Below are positions 1 through 11,700 of a DNA stretch of 64,000 bases, in pieces. The stretch lies in the NCBI GenBank assembly GCA_905147135.1, contig LR990049.1, positions 17,315,428 to 17,379,427 on the forward strand, written 5' to 3'. Both the position numbers and the translations under genes were made by a program. Below the pieces are notes generated by a model, which saw only the letters and a program-made list of their open reading frames with translations, did not search any database and had not been told where the DNA came from. The DNA comes from Blastobasis lacticolella. Lineage: Eukaryota; Arthropoda; Insecta; Lepidoptera; Blastobasidae. The first letter of the stretch is position 1. Each line of letters opens with the position of its first letter.

Positions 1-200
1 GGATAAGGTAGCCAGCGCAATTACAGGCGTGAGGCATTTCGTCTTAGTCTTTACGGTGACAACGTTCCTGCGTTTCTGCATTTTTGTTGCCTAAACCTAA
101 ATGCATGAATCGTATATTTTATGGGCAACAGTTACACCTTACCATCAGGTGGGCTGTCTGCTCATTTGCCACTGCGTAGAATAAAAAACAGGAAAACATG
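1..200 (+). repeat. dispersed repeat family A, copy 1 (left-truncated by window)
   Basis: The block from ACAGGCGTGAGGCATTTCGT to GGGCTGTCTGCTCATTTGCC followed by an A-rich end is repeated at 13450-13660 and 45160-45415. A short related piece (CACTTATCACCAGGTGAGCT) lies near 19484. Copies share order and spacing with many substitutions. It is probably a SINE or LINE end; the class is not certain. Confidence 0.75.
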
Positions 201-3200
201 AGAGACGTAAATGCCCCTAAAACTATAAGTTACCGTAATTTGTCTGAAAAGGGGTAGTGTATATCATTTATTTTGTACCAAAAAGCTGTAAGTAATTAGA
301 AAAAGGCCAAGGTAGATAAAATTATGAACAAGCAATTTTGCTCTCATTATCCATCAGGCACTAAGAGCATAAGGGAACAAGTAAATAGTAAGCAAATATT
401 AGCCTACAGTTACTACTTAACTTTGGACAAATTTCCAAAGCTCGCAATTTTGGCAAACTTTGGAAATTCGCGCCAAAATCAGTACTCGTGCGAAAAGTAT
501 GCAAACGCATATAGAAACGTAATCCATATAAGAATTTGCATTTGAAATTTTAAGTACGTTGCACAGTGATGTAATTCCTAATATTGATTGATTGAGCTTA
601 CTAATTGTCGCGTTTAGCTCTTCAAGTTAGCTTAGTTTAGTCGCGGTTCTAGCGACAACGACAGGTAATTAAAAAGTTGGCGTTACATTTCGCCATAGCT
701 CTATAGCAGTGCCATGCAGTTGTGCCATGGGTAAGAAATGGTACGTTTTCCTGCCAGACACCACTCGGCCCATAACGTGCAACCCAGTGCAATCAATCAT
801 TTTCCTTAACCGCGCCTTCCAGCCGTGGACCTGCAGACGCAATCGCCGCTTGGAGCGGAGCAGGAAGGCGGGGAGAGCGGATGCGTTTGCTGAGCGGCCA
901 GCGCCGGACCCGTACTTACTTGGACAGATTGAGCGCTCCACCTGCCGCCAGAGTTCACTAGATGGCACCACTGAGGTCTTGCTTTATCTATATATCGACG
1001 CTTTGATTTCATGAAGATTGGATAAGGAGTTAGGTTTTTGAGTCTACTTTTTCAATATAATGTGAAATAAAGCATGAAATTGAAGCTTCGCGGTCTTTCT
1101 GGATTCAATCTCGATGCCTCGTTGTGTGTTTCGCTTCCAAAATGAACCTTAAAATGAACAGATCACGGTTTTCTTGTCTGGCTACATTTTGAATGCAAGA
1201 TCCTTAGTGGTGCCATCTCGTGTATTGTTGACCTTATTAACCGAGAGTTTGTGATCTCATGCCGGATGCTGTCCTTCGACAGATAGAGGGCGCTGTGCTA
1301 GATGTTCCTATTGGTTGATGGCAATGCAACTGGAACGCTTAATCTGATCCACGCCTTAGCTATACCCAACTTACCTTTAAGAGTACCGTTTTATACCTCC
1401 ACATGCCACATGCTGTTGGTTTGATGTACGCGTCTACGATATTGCGGGTAGTTCTGTGAGGATTGATATCCACTATAGTTTGACTTGTTTCGTTAACTAA
1501 GTATCGTTTTCGTGACAGCAATGATTTACGGTATGTATCGTAATACGTGAACATAATATTTGATCTTGTGGTTTTCGAAAAGACCGCGACTCGAAAAGAA
1601 AACGACTGAGTAAGAAAAGCATTTAGCAGTAAATCAGGTCATTTAGAATAGAAAGTAAATACATGTGTTCCCTGTTTTTACTTGGAGGAAGCTATCTCCA
1701 GCCCTCCCAGAATTACCCGACAATGTATTTGTAATCCAGCAACTATCCCAATACTTGTCACAGCCTAAAGCCCCTGTGCTGATCGAATAGATGCTTAAGT
1801 TATTTAGGCTGATCTCTAGGGCTTGTGATAGAACCAATTGTAGACTCCTACCTGTTTTGTATTATATTACAATATGTCAGAATTTCATAAAAAATTATAA
1901 TAAGGTCATGGGACGACTTTGTTCGCAATAATGTTCCCATATTACAGGTTTTTGTATCTCTAATTATTGTGATCGTTATTATTTGTAGTGTCTGTATAGT
2001 CTTCAATTTTCCAGGACATTGTCAGAGGGCGAAGACTGTTGAGCATAGAAATGCAATTAATGTAACAACTGACGAAATTTGCTGAATGTATAAGTATAGA
2101 TAAATTGAAATTAGGGCGATGATTACAACTAGGTATTGAACATGATGAATTGCAATTTGAATATCTGCAGCAAGTTACACATTGTTATGATAGGTAGAAG
2201 ATTGTCAAAGTGGAAATGAATGATGCTTGGACGGTTTGTCTACAAACACTGATAAGGACTGGGTGGTTATTTGAATAGCAACATATGGATTTGCTAAGAT
2301 AGGTACGATTACGTTTTGCCTGGAGGCTGTAACGAACGAAATAGATTAAGACGATGATATTTCAATGTATAAAAAGTGTAGCGCTAGTGTGAGTCTTTCC
2401 GAGCAGAGAAGTACTTATTACAGTACCTACTCAGGGTACCTACCTAGCTGTTTCAACTCAGCTTTTACACTAACTATATTTTGATTTGTAATTAGAGTCA
2501 TCCACTCATCACGTCCAGTAAGACTGGCGTTTCCTTCGGCATTCTTTGTTGTCGCAGCTAGTGGCCAAAATAGTTTGATTTTTAGCCACCCTTTTAGACT
2601 TGACATGCTGATATGCGATTTTCTAAGAAACATCCTTCATCGCAACAATGAAATGTAGGTTATTCTGTCGAATGATAACAATATTTCAATAGAAATTTGC
2701 GCGTTGCTTGGCAACCTGGCCACGATGTGTCACGTTCTGTCATCGTTGCGCTTACGGATGTTGTCTTAGAGATACTGTCACGAGTATTGCTGTCTTTTCA
2801 CTGACTCTAGTTAAATTTATCTTAATTAATATGTAAAGTATAGATCTCGATCGCACTCACACTCAGCATACAGGACTAAAGAGAGAATTGGTTTGATGTT
2901 TGAAAAACAGCTTTTTGTTAATAATACTTTATTATTTTTATAGAAAATAGATAGTTTTTATTAAATAAAGTTTTTATTGTAAAATGTACGTGGCATTATA
3001 CGTAGGTATGGTCGTAGTAGTTTTGCGAGACAGAAACTTTAACTGCCAGCGCAGAAACTTGAATAAAAGGACTAGACTGCACTGCAGTCTTTACACATAT
3101 CGTATAATGCCACGCACACAGATCTAGGTACACTCGTAACTTACGTATATGCTGCCATCTATTACCAAAAGCAAGTGTAATTGCTTCCACTCTCCACTCC

Positions 3201-3736
3201 CGCCTTTAGTCCTGCGAGCGCTATCTATGTCGCTACTCTCACAGCCTTGAAAAGAAAAACTGCGGTGTTGCGTTTTATCGTAATAAATACACCTAACCCA
3301 ATATGAAAGCAAAGTGCACTATTTTTGCTAACTACCTCATCGCAAAAGTGCGAGGTTTCGAAGACTTTCGAGTGTTGCTTAAAACTACGACTGTTATACT
3401 TAGTAGTATTTATGTATAATGTTTAAAAGTGAATTATTTTATTCTTCATCTGGCTGAAGTAGCCATCGTTGTGACATGAACAGCAGCTCTAGTATTTTAA
3501 TAGGTATTGTTGTCTTCTCCGTGGCTTTAGTTCGAGGTCTTTCGAGGTGTATTTAGGCACTAACCAGCGAGATCCTAAAACTCGACTGTACTGCATGATA
3601 TAGATACAGATTGTTGAGCAATAAAGGATCATAGAACTGCCATTTTGCATTCATCTGATACCGTAATGCAAGTTTTACGTGCCTACCTAATTGCTGTATT
3701 TGTGGGACAAAACAATACGCTCCCACGAGTGGACGT
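201..3736. other. no gene; AT-rich with one repeat fragment
   Basis: Only short frames without motifs are present. Bases 680-980 are GC-richer and open on both strands. CTGCCAGACACCACTCGGCC near 751 resembles CTGCCGGACACCACACGGCC, which ends repeat family C at 34722 and 48518, so this patch is probably repeat-derived. The rest, including 986-3736, shows nothing I can name. Confidence 0.5.
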
Positions 3737-3740
3737 TTAA

Positions 3741-4049
3741 TACTTTACCTTGAATGACGTTACCTCGACGATCATTACTTCGACGCCTCTACCTCGATGG
3801 TACATTTTATCGATGAGTCGTTGCTTCGATAGTTCCCTGGTTTATTTCATCAATGGGTTATTCGCTTGAAAAGTAAAATAAATAGTACCATTTATTATTT
3901 ATTAGTTTTACTTTTAGACGTTCATACCCATCGATGAAATAACCCATCGTGGTAACGACCTATCGATGAAATGGACAATCGGGGTAGATGCGTCGAGGTA
4001 ATAATCGTTGAGATTATTATCTCAACCATCATTCGAGGTAAATAAAGTA
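3741..4049. mobile_element. TTAA-flanked foldback element
   Basis: The element starts TACTTTACCTTGAATGA and ends TCATTCGAGGTAAATAAAGTA when compared as inverted repeats. TTAA occurs directly outside both ends (3737-3740 and 4050-4053). The arms, about 150 bp each, are themselves made of short degenerate units with the core TACCTCGA or TATCGATGA. TTAA target sites are typical of piggyBac-type transposons, but the ends do not begin with the usual CCC, so the superfamily is uncertain. Confidence 0.75.
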
Positions 4050-4053
4050 TTAA

Positions 4054-5092
4054 ACTTGTGTTTGTCACACAATCTAATCACGCTCAAGTATAATACAGTA
4101 CTTCTTACATATTGTATTTAGTGAATGATTAAAATATGTAAGTTTTTTATATATATTTAGTTAATGCGACTCAGCTTTATAATTAGTGTAAAAACAAACG
4201 ATGTAAACGAGAATTTCTATTTTTGCCTTTGAAATTGTTTAAAAATAAACAAGCTATACTCAATAAGTAATTTTAAAAATGTGATGCAGTATTTCATACA
4301 TGCGAAATGTCACGCACAGTTTTTGTAATGATTAATTTGGTTTGGTTGTATTCAATATTAGATACTACGTACCTACTGTAACCTCATCCTCATCGTAGCG
4401 GTAAATCCCGGTCCACATATATGCGTCGGTCGAATGGCCGAAAGTTACTGCTCCACCAAGCTAGCTAGCCTAGGTAGTCAAGGACCTCTATCTGCGTAAA
4501 TAAGCGGAAACGAAAATAACATGATAGAAACGAACAGTGTTCAGAAGAGATTTCCAAGGTATAAAGTCTGTTACGGAGTGAACACAGTTCACGAAAAATG
4601 CTACTCGGGCACATACAATTTATTCCGTTTGTTCATAACATTCTGAACAGGGTTCGCTTCAGTATTTCTGCTGCTAACTGTACTGTACTATAGGCAGACA
4701 AATACTATTACCTACCAACAAATAATATATACCTTGTGTTACCGGCACGCGGGTGTTCTATTAGCAAATTGTTAGCAAATCATAATTTATATGTTAAATA
4801 ACTGTAAAATTAAGGGCGGATTGTACCAATTTTTAAACACGATTAATAATGACGTTTAACGTTATTTTGTATGAAGTTTTTTGTTTAAGAATTGAGTGCA
4901 AGCCGCCCTAAATGTACTATCTAAATACTAACTACTACGTAATTGTCGTTATTCATATCGCTGAGGCATAAAGGAAAACAAGGTATGAAGGACTGTCCTT
5001 TACACTTGTCAATTTACTTTTCTGAACATTGCTGGCAATTTAAATTTTATTTGAAAATTAATGAAGTTCGAATTGTTCTGTATTATTTATGT
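4054..5092. other. no gene seen
   Basis: AT-rich sequence without motif-bearing frames. A 121-codon frame begins at 4943 but runs through repeat family C at 5093-5205, so it is not treated as a gene. Confidence 0.5.
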
Positions 5093-5205
5093 TCATCATC
5101 ACAGCCCATAACAGTCCACTACAGGACTTTGGGCCTCTCCCTCAAAAGGGGAGGTTATTGCCATAATCTCCACGCTTGGCAGGCGGGTTGGAGATCGATT
5201 TATGT
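5093..5205 (+). repeat. dispersed repeat family C, partial copy
   Basis: TTCATCATCACAGCCCATAA, GACTTTGGGCCTCTCCCTCA and GGCAGGCGGGTTGGAGATCG match the longer copies at 34484-34741 and 48283-48536. The copy stops after the GAGATCG block. Confidence 0.85.
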
Positions 5206-6171
5206 TCAGGCCATGGTTATGTTGAAAAACTACGTTACTTTACCTACCTACTTTGAAAAAGCCCACTTGCCGGTAACAAACGTCTATCAACTCTGCCGAG
5301 TCTACTAGATAATTACTATATATACTACTAGGTATTCACCGCACATGCCTAAGGTCGTTGTAAGCCGGTTTCGGGCTCATTTCCGATATCTGTGAGGCTT
5401 GATGAGTGCTTGTATAATATTTTTATATTTTAACACAGCCGCAGTCAGCAATAATAATGATGTATGTATTATGAATAATAGGCAATTCGACAAAATAAAT
5501 TTTATTTAAAATGCATTCTGGTTTCATTTACTTCTTCTATCTTTGAAAGATATATATCGGTACAATCACCTGGATACATATATAGGCTAATTACGTAACC
5601 CTGTTGCCAACAATTCTCTGATTTCAATGATTGAAATTGTTACTTTTTCGATTACGTATGATCGATTTAATTGTTTCAGTTTATTGCAATAGAACTTACC
5701 CATGAAATTTATGATAGAAAACAGCGTTACGTAATTGGCCCACTGTTTTTTATGCCACAAGCTGCCACGGCCTGTCATTACTTATCACCCGACACCGACA
5801 ACCCGTTGCAATGGTCGATTCCTGGGATATTCAGTGGATGGAATAACTACCTAAGGCACTAATCCGAAACTAAAATAATTTATTCTCCGAAGGAAGTCGG
5901 TCGAAGAGATAAACTTTTCCCTGAATTAAAGTTACCTCCAGAAAGTACTTACTTAAATTGTTGAATGCCGGTACAATGAATAAAAGAAGACAAACTGTGT
6001 AGTGAATTTATTTAAAACTTAATTTACAATTAGATTTTCATTATTCACGAAGTTGTGAACCTCAGCTTAGGTGAAGAACCTTCACGTATAAACTCAGTAA
6101 ATAAAAACAGTGATCATTTGGAAATATGACAATATGATATGGAATTACATACGAAGGGTCCCATTTTCTAA
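5206..6171. other. no gene seen
   Basis: AT-rich sequence. Overlapping opposite frames near 5587-5862 are about 63 codons each, share the same bases, and have no recognisable motif. Confidence 0.5.
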
Positions 6172-6472
6172 AGGCACAACTTTAATTGCGTTGACTACCT
6201 TACAGAATATCGCAGCTAAATAATACTCTTTTAAATAGTATTGTGTTTCTGCCGGTGAGTAAGGTTTCCAGTGCTCCATGGGGTGGGGATTTATGGAACC
6301 GTGGTTTTGGCAGTGGAGTGGCATTTGCCTTTTTGCTGCCAGAGCAACGTGTTATAGAGGTGGGCATTGACGATACTCTTGGGGTTGCTAATGGCTATAT
6401 GCAGTGGTGACCACTTTCCATCAGGTGGCCCGCTTGCCTGTTTGCCTAACGTATGACATAAAAAAAATTTAG
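6172..6472 (+). mobile_element. SINE-like repeat family B, copy 1
   Basis: Matches 40000-40298 over nearly its whole length: CCTTACAGAATATCGCAGCT, GGTTTCCAGTGCTCCATGGG, GGTGACCACTTTCCATCAGG and an A-rich end after GTATGACAT. The ends and spacing suggest a retroposed SINE inserted in the plus orientation. Confidence 0.8.
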
Positions 6473-7417
6473 GGTAAAGAGCGGGTAAAATTGTGCCTTT
6501 GTAATGGTAACCCTGAGATAGTGATACTGTGAAACAGTCGTACTTAATATCAGATATACACAACCACACTCAAATTATTCGTTGTTAACGACTTAGTTTC
6601 AGTATCAAAATTATAGAACACCGTTCAGTATAACTAATAGTTCGAATGTAGGAAAGTTCAATTTGCATAGAGCCGTTATTAGTGTCGCCTTTCTTACTTT
6701 GTGTCTAATGGCAGAAATTAGTCTGTTACAATCAGGTAATCACAGTGGAGCGACTGCCATCTTGAGCTCACCTTCTTGACCCTTTATTTTTTTTTAATTG
6801 TAAATGCTCTATATTGGTTACTTCGGACCTCTATCGATGACTTCACTCCGAATTTTACCCTATTCGTGTAGGTATGGCGTTCCACAGGGCGCGGCGTTTA
6901 TAGAATAGAATAGAAATATTTTATTGTAGAACACTGATAATAATTTCTTATTAAGTACAGTGTTGTCCATTTCGGAAATACAATATTCTAGGTGCGAATT
7001 TTGCTAGATGAATTTTCGCATGCGAATCGAATGTTTAACGTTCAATAACGGCCCCTGCACATGAGCAAGTCAATTTTAACAGACTGCAAATTTGTTATCA
7101 GTTATTTTGACCAATAAAATAGTAGATACCTAATACATAAATAATTTCGGCATCTTATTTTAGTATATCTTTATGTACAATTGTATCGATATTAATACTG
7201 GTAAGTGTAAGTAGGTATCTATAATTAACAATGGAATTATATTGATTACAAATATTTACATTTATATGTCAACGTATTAAAGTAGATAAGTTACATGAAA
7301 TTGTAAATTACAATGGCTACGAACAAACATTAAACATGTTTTAAATACCTACACATTTCACTTTGATGCAGCAATGGAGTTAGGTATTATTTTGGAAGAT
7401 TGGAATTAATAGCTATT
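6473..7417. other. no gene; fragments of SINE and LINE ends
   Basis: Bases 6733-6783 carry CACAGTGGAGCGACTGCC, shared with family G near 27335. At 6901-6925 the minus strand reads AATAAAATATTTCTATTCTA with a TATTC repeat, like a LINE 3' tail. The rest is AT-rich with no gene. Confidence 0.5.
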
Positions 7418-7421
7418 TTAA

Positions 7422-7653
7422 TGGGCAAGCCCACTAAAAGCTAATGGCACCACAAGAGTTGTAGGTAGGTAGAATCTGTACAGTTCAACTAATTAGTTGA
7501 CCCCCCGACCTTATGACAATCCATATGACAATATGGCGTAAGGAGTCAGTTAACTTGTTGTATGACTGTACTTGTCTTTTTGACAAGTGATTAACCAATC
7601 AACAGATTTTGAGTAGGTACCATGGCGCCATTAGCTGTCAGTTTGGTTCCCCA
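7422..7653. mobile_element. TTAA-flanked MITE, piggyBac-like
   Basis: TTAA lies immediately outside both ends (7418-7421 and 7654-7657). Ends pair imperfectly as TGGGCAAGCC and GGTTCCCCA. Internal pairs AGCTAATGGC / GCCATTAGCT and GTACAG / CTGTAC extend the foldback. A piggyBac-like miniature element fits the target site and G-run end; no transposase is present. Confidence 0.7.
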
Positions 7654-8099
7654 TTAAACATACTACATTTAGTTTAGAGATATTACACATATCTAAAAAG
7701 TAACTAGATTACATTTTTGATTAAATCTAGCCTTGGTCCTCGATCGTTATTATAGAAATTCACAACATTTCGAAACATTTTAAATTACAAATTAATTGTC
7801 TATCTAATAATTAACTTATTTATATGCATATATACTATACTTAACATAATTATATAAAATACTACCAATACAATTAAAAATATTTTCATTTAGAGCCATT
7901 TAAATAATGTAAATTATACACTTTTGTAAACTTTTTTTAACAGGTACTTAATTATTGTGCGAATGGGATAACAACTGGTTAACAATAATGAAAGAAGCAC
8001 ATACCTAGATTATAAATTGTGAGAAGACCTACTGAAGTCCTGAAAACGAACTGTCCTAATTACTGATTTTGATATTTTTTGTTCTTTAGCATCCATCAG

Positions 8100-8549
8100 C
8101 CTTTAACATTTACTTATATATTTATACACGAGTGATTACAATTTAATAGAGTACGGTGGTCTAACACTGCGCGGGGGTAAGACTGCGCACTTTAGATCTC
8201 TCTAAAGGAGTGACTTTCGTCAACGTGAGTTCCGACGTCTAGACACTGAATAAACAACTTCATGTGCCTAACGCCTGCCTTAGATAGACGCATAATGACC
8301 TCTACACCAATAAAGTCCACTTCCTAAATCACAAGTGTCCGTTACGTCCACGACCTCCAAGTACGAGTCGATTTCGAAGATTAACGCAGAACACGCCACA
8401 AACTACAAACCACATAAAAAGGTCCACTTCCTACCTCACTTTATCCATTATCCATGACGACATCCGATCGACTTCTACAGTCGACATCATCGTCTCGACG
8501 TCTAAACGTCGAACAGCAGCGCGATGTTGTGCGGCTGCGAGGCGCGTCG
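8100..8549 (-). other. bib: probable bib 3' untranslated region
   Basis: This is non-coding sequence directly after the bib stop codon. It is less AT-rich than its surroundings down to about 8160. Seen: the block GTCCACTTCCTA occurs twice about 100 bp apart (near 8318 and 8423). On the minus strand an ATTAAA variant signal lies near 8141. No canonical AATAAA was found close to the stop, so the real end of the transcript is unknown. Confidence 0.35.
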
Positions 8550-8728
8550 CTAGTAGTGCTCTGGGGGGTGCGCGCGGTAATGAGGAGCGGCGCGGGAGTA
8601 GGTGCCGTACGCGCTGTCCTCGGAGGAGAGCGGGCCGCGGCGGGCGCCCGCGCTGTATATGGACTCGCGGCGCTCTTGGACTGCTGCGCCTGCAGGAACG
8701 GGCCGATTAGCCATTAGATGTTGAGGAT
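8550..8728 (-). CDS. bib: bib terminal exon
   Basis: The preferred acceptor is TTCCCTGTAG before 8728, behind a pyrimidine-rich tract. The exon encodes DPQHLMANRPVPAGAAVQER, then RRESIYSAG, SSEDSAYGTYS and a His/Pro-rich end, EHY, before TAG. The RESIY and DSAYGTY blocks match fly Bib tail blocks RSESIYG and DDSSYGSY. A second acceptor, CGTTCCTGCAG before 8689, is in the same phase and would shorten the protein by 13 residues. I cannot tell which is used. Confidence 0.85.
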
Positions 8729-11700
8729 CTACAGGGAATAATACGGGAAAATTAGACAAAAAATGGTCCTTTTGGGACACTTTTGGGATGTCCACAAATT
8801 TTCAGCTAGTTATTTCAAGTGTCTGGGTCAATGTCTAATTTGCCTGCACTAGAAGAAGGGATGTAATGTACATAGTAAGTGTCAGTAAATTTAAGATTCC
8901 ATATTAATACCAGCCAATTCCGACTTATGCCAGGGTTCGCTCTCTACGTTATAATAATCATCTTAGCGTTGGCGTCAATATACCGGTTGTGCTCCCGTGT
9001 GCGAGGGCCCGGGGCCTTGACCATGATCCAGGATTTGGAGCGACTGCCTCATCTGATTGAAGAATTTTATTTTTTGGCGTAAATCTTGCTAATCTTAAAC
9101 GTTCCTAATACAGGCCCTTGCGGTACTCCGGACAATTAGGTGATAGTGTAGATTAGCGATTACCGTAGTTTCCCTTCACATAGAGGAGACAGAACGCGGG
9201 TAGCGTGTGTGTATAGTGTGCGGGAATTGTGTAGGTATTTATGTAAACGGAGAGAAACGTGCTTCGAAAGATGTTTGGCCCAGTGCAAGGAGAGGACGGG
9301 AACCGGAGGCTCCGGATGAACAAGGAGCTGGAGGGCCTACTGGGCGAGCCTAATATCATTGGCGACATAAAAGTCTATAGGCTTCGCTGGCTTGGCCACG
9401 GAGAGAGGATCGGGCAGTGGTCGACAACCGGTCGTCCTAGGTATCGCTGGAGTGACGAAGTTGGAACTCCGGGCTGACTGTTGGCAGGAGGTGGCACAGG
9501 TCAGACTGGAATGGAACATCTTAGTGTCGGAGGCCAAGACTCATTTTGGGTCGGAGCGTCAATATAGTAAGTAAGTAAGTTCTAAACTCACCAGCAGGCC
9601 CTTGCCGTATCCCATTAGGCGTGGTCGTGGTGGAGCGCGGGCGGCCGCAGCAGCACCAACGATCTCACAAACTAACTTGTGTGGTAACCAACTGTAGACT
9701 ACTTTTGGCGTAAATCTTGCTAATATTAAGCGACCCTAATACAGACCCCTGCGGTAATCCAGACTTAGTTAGTGTAGAAAATCGATTACCTTAGAGACAG
9801 GAACGCGGGTAGCGTGTGTGTATAGTGTGCGTGATTGTGTGGGTAGTTACGTAAACTCACCAGCAGGCCCTTGCCGTATCCCATTAGGCGTGGTCCCATA
9901 GGCCGGGTCGCGCTGCGCATTATGTGCGTTCTGCGCGTGCGCGTTGTGCGCGGTGTGCGGCGCCAGCGCGGGCGGCCGCAGCAGCAGCGACTGCGCGCTC
10001 ACCATCGCACTGCTGGCGGGCGCGGAGCTGCCTTTACTGTATACTGATTGGGACCTGGAAACGGGAGATTGGATTGTGAAGAAAAGGTTCTTGTGATGCC
10101 TCTATAGCCCGGTCGGCAGGTAATTTCGACCTAGACATTATGTCCAAGACCAATAATTATTACCAGCCGAAGCGGGTTACTACTGCTTAATAAATTAAGT
10201 ATTACACAAATTGGGAAAGTGCAATTACATTTGTAAGTAGGTAGGTACAACAATTGAAAGTTTTAGTGCGTTTATATCGACTGAGCGAATAGTCTGAATC
10301 TATTTCATGTTCTTGCTTCTATTCGCCAAATTCTTTTAAACCGAGCATGCACATGCAATTGAGGTAGCAACAACATTAGAGAGAGACGACCATTGCGTTC
10401 AGCGCTGTCCGTCTCGTACCCATTCACGATCACCGTCCGCCTGCCGATTGTAGGCAGACCGACAACCGCGATATCTACCTACACCTACAAATCACACATC
10501 ACATAGTTACATTGGACAGGTTCCGGCTGACCTGTGCAGCGGGGCGTGCCGCGTCGGCGGCGGAGAGCGGCAGTACAGCGACTTGGAGCCCGAGTAGAGT
10601 GGCTCCGAGTTGTCAGGCCGAGGCGCAGCGGCTGGGCAGTAGGTTGGCGCGTGGCGGTAGTGGTGGGGGAACGACGGCTTGTCTAGCTCGTCCAGGTCTC
10701 TGGGTGATGAAGCGCGGGAGGAGGCGGCCGGTGAACGCCTGGAGCCCCATTCGTGCAGGAGCGCGCAGGCCACTCCGCCGCCTAGGCCACCGACCCAGCA
10801 CACCCAGTGGCTGTCCCAGCGGGAGAGTACGAAGGACGGGCCCAGCGAACGGGCCGGGTTTAGAGACGGCATCTGGAAGAATTGAAAAGATTGATTAATC
10901 GAAGCGACCGTGAACCGGACGGGCAATAGCGTTTTTTGTCAAGTAAGTATCTTAAACACCGACTCCAATCCGCCTGCAAGTCGTGGAGATTATGACGATT
11001 CCCTCCATTTATGTGGAGGGGGCTCAAGTTCAGGAGTGGACTAATCAATAAAGAAATTTTGAATTTTGGAATTTTTTTTTTGACTGTTATAGGCTGTTGA
11101 CATGATCTCAAATCCAGAACACATTAAAATTCAGTACTTCAATTTGTGCTTGACCGGGAATCGAATTCGGGCGAACCATATGTAAAACTTTGAATTATAG
11201 ATAAGTAAGTAATATCAAACCTGGATACTTTAATTTAAGTATGGTAGGTATTTACTGAGTGAAATTGTTCCATTTCAATATTACCATTGCACACAAAACT
11301 TTACATGAAGTTCATACGTATCCGACTTGGCCGTATTCAATATTCCATTACCTAAACAAAGAGCCAGCCATTGAACCAATGAAAAGTTTCCAATAGAACA
11401 ATATACGCGTGAGTCAATACAGTTACTACGAAGTTTTCCATTGTAAACCGAGTCGAGTGCCTTGGAGCGAACATACATGAACATACTATTGATGCTAAAT
11501 ACACTGCAGACATGTGGCTATGCACGCAAAGATCGCCGGCAGGTAAATCCTACATTGTTATTTATCTTATAGTATTATTATGGCGGCCGAGTAATTGTTG
11601 GATCCTTTCATTGCCGCGCTTTTTTTGCGTCGCCCCCGCGTTTCCGTTCAGAAATAATGGCGGCCTTGCACAATGGCTTAAAATATCGCAGATGGATTCG

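Larger units (their letters stand above)
9072..9860. repeat. partial tandem duplication inside the last bib intron
   Basis: Copy 1 is 9072-9248 plus 9583-9656. Copy 2 is 9703-9860 and runs on into the real exon. Shared landmarks are TTTTGGCGTAAATCTTGCTA at the start and CGGGTAGCGTGTGTGTATAG before the donor. The copies differ by many substitutions and small indels, so the duplication is not recent. Copy 1 is interrupted by the LINE fragment at 9249-9582. Confidence 0.9.

Noticed and set aside
669..1012. Overlapping frames on both strands as a gene
   Set aside because: The patch shares its end motif with repeat family C and is open on both strands, as expected of GC-richer repeat DNA.
8454..8717. 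87-codon plus-strand frame
   Set aside because: Antisense to the bib terminal exon, rich in Arg/Ala/Val from GC-rich DNA, without any recognisable domain.
10512..10898. 128-codon plus-strand frame
   Set aside because: It lies opposite the well-supported bib exon, has no family motif, and is explained by GC-rich antisense bias.
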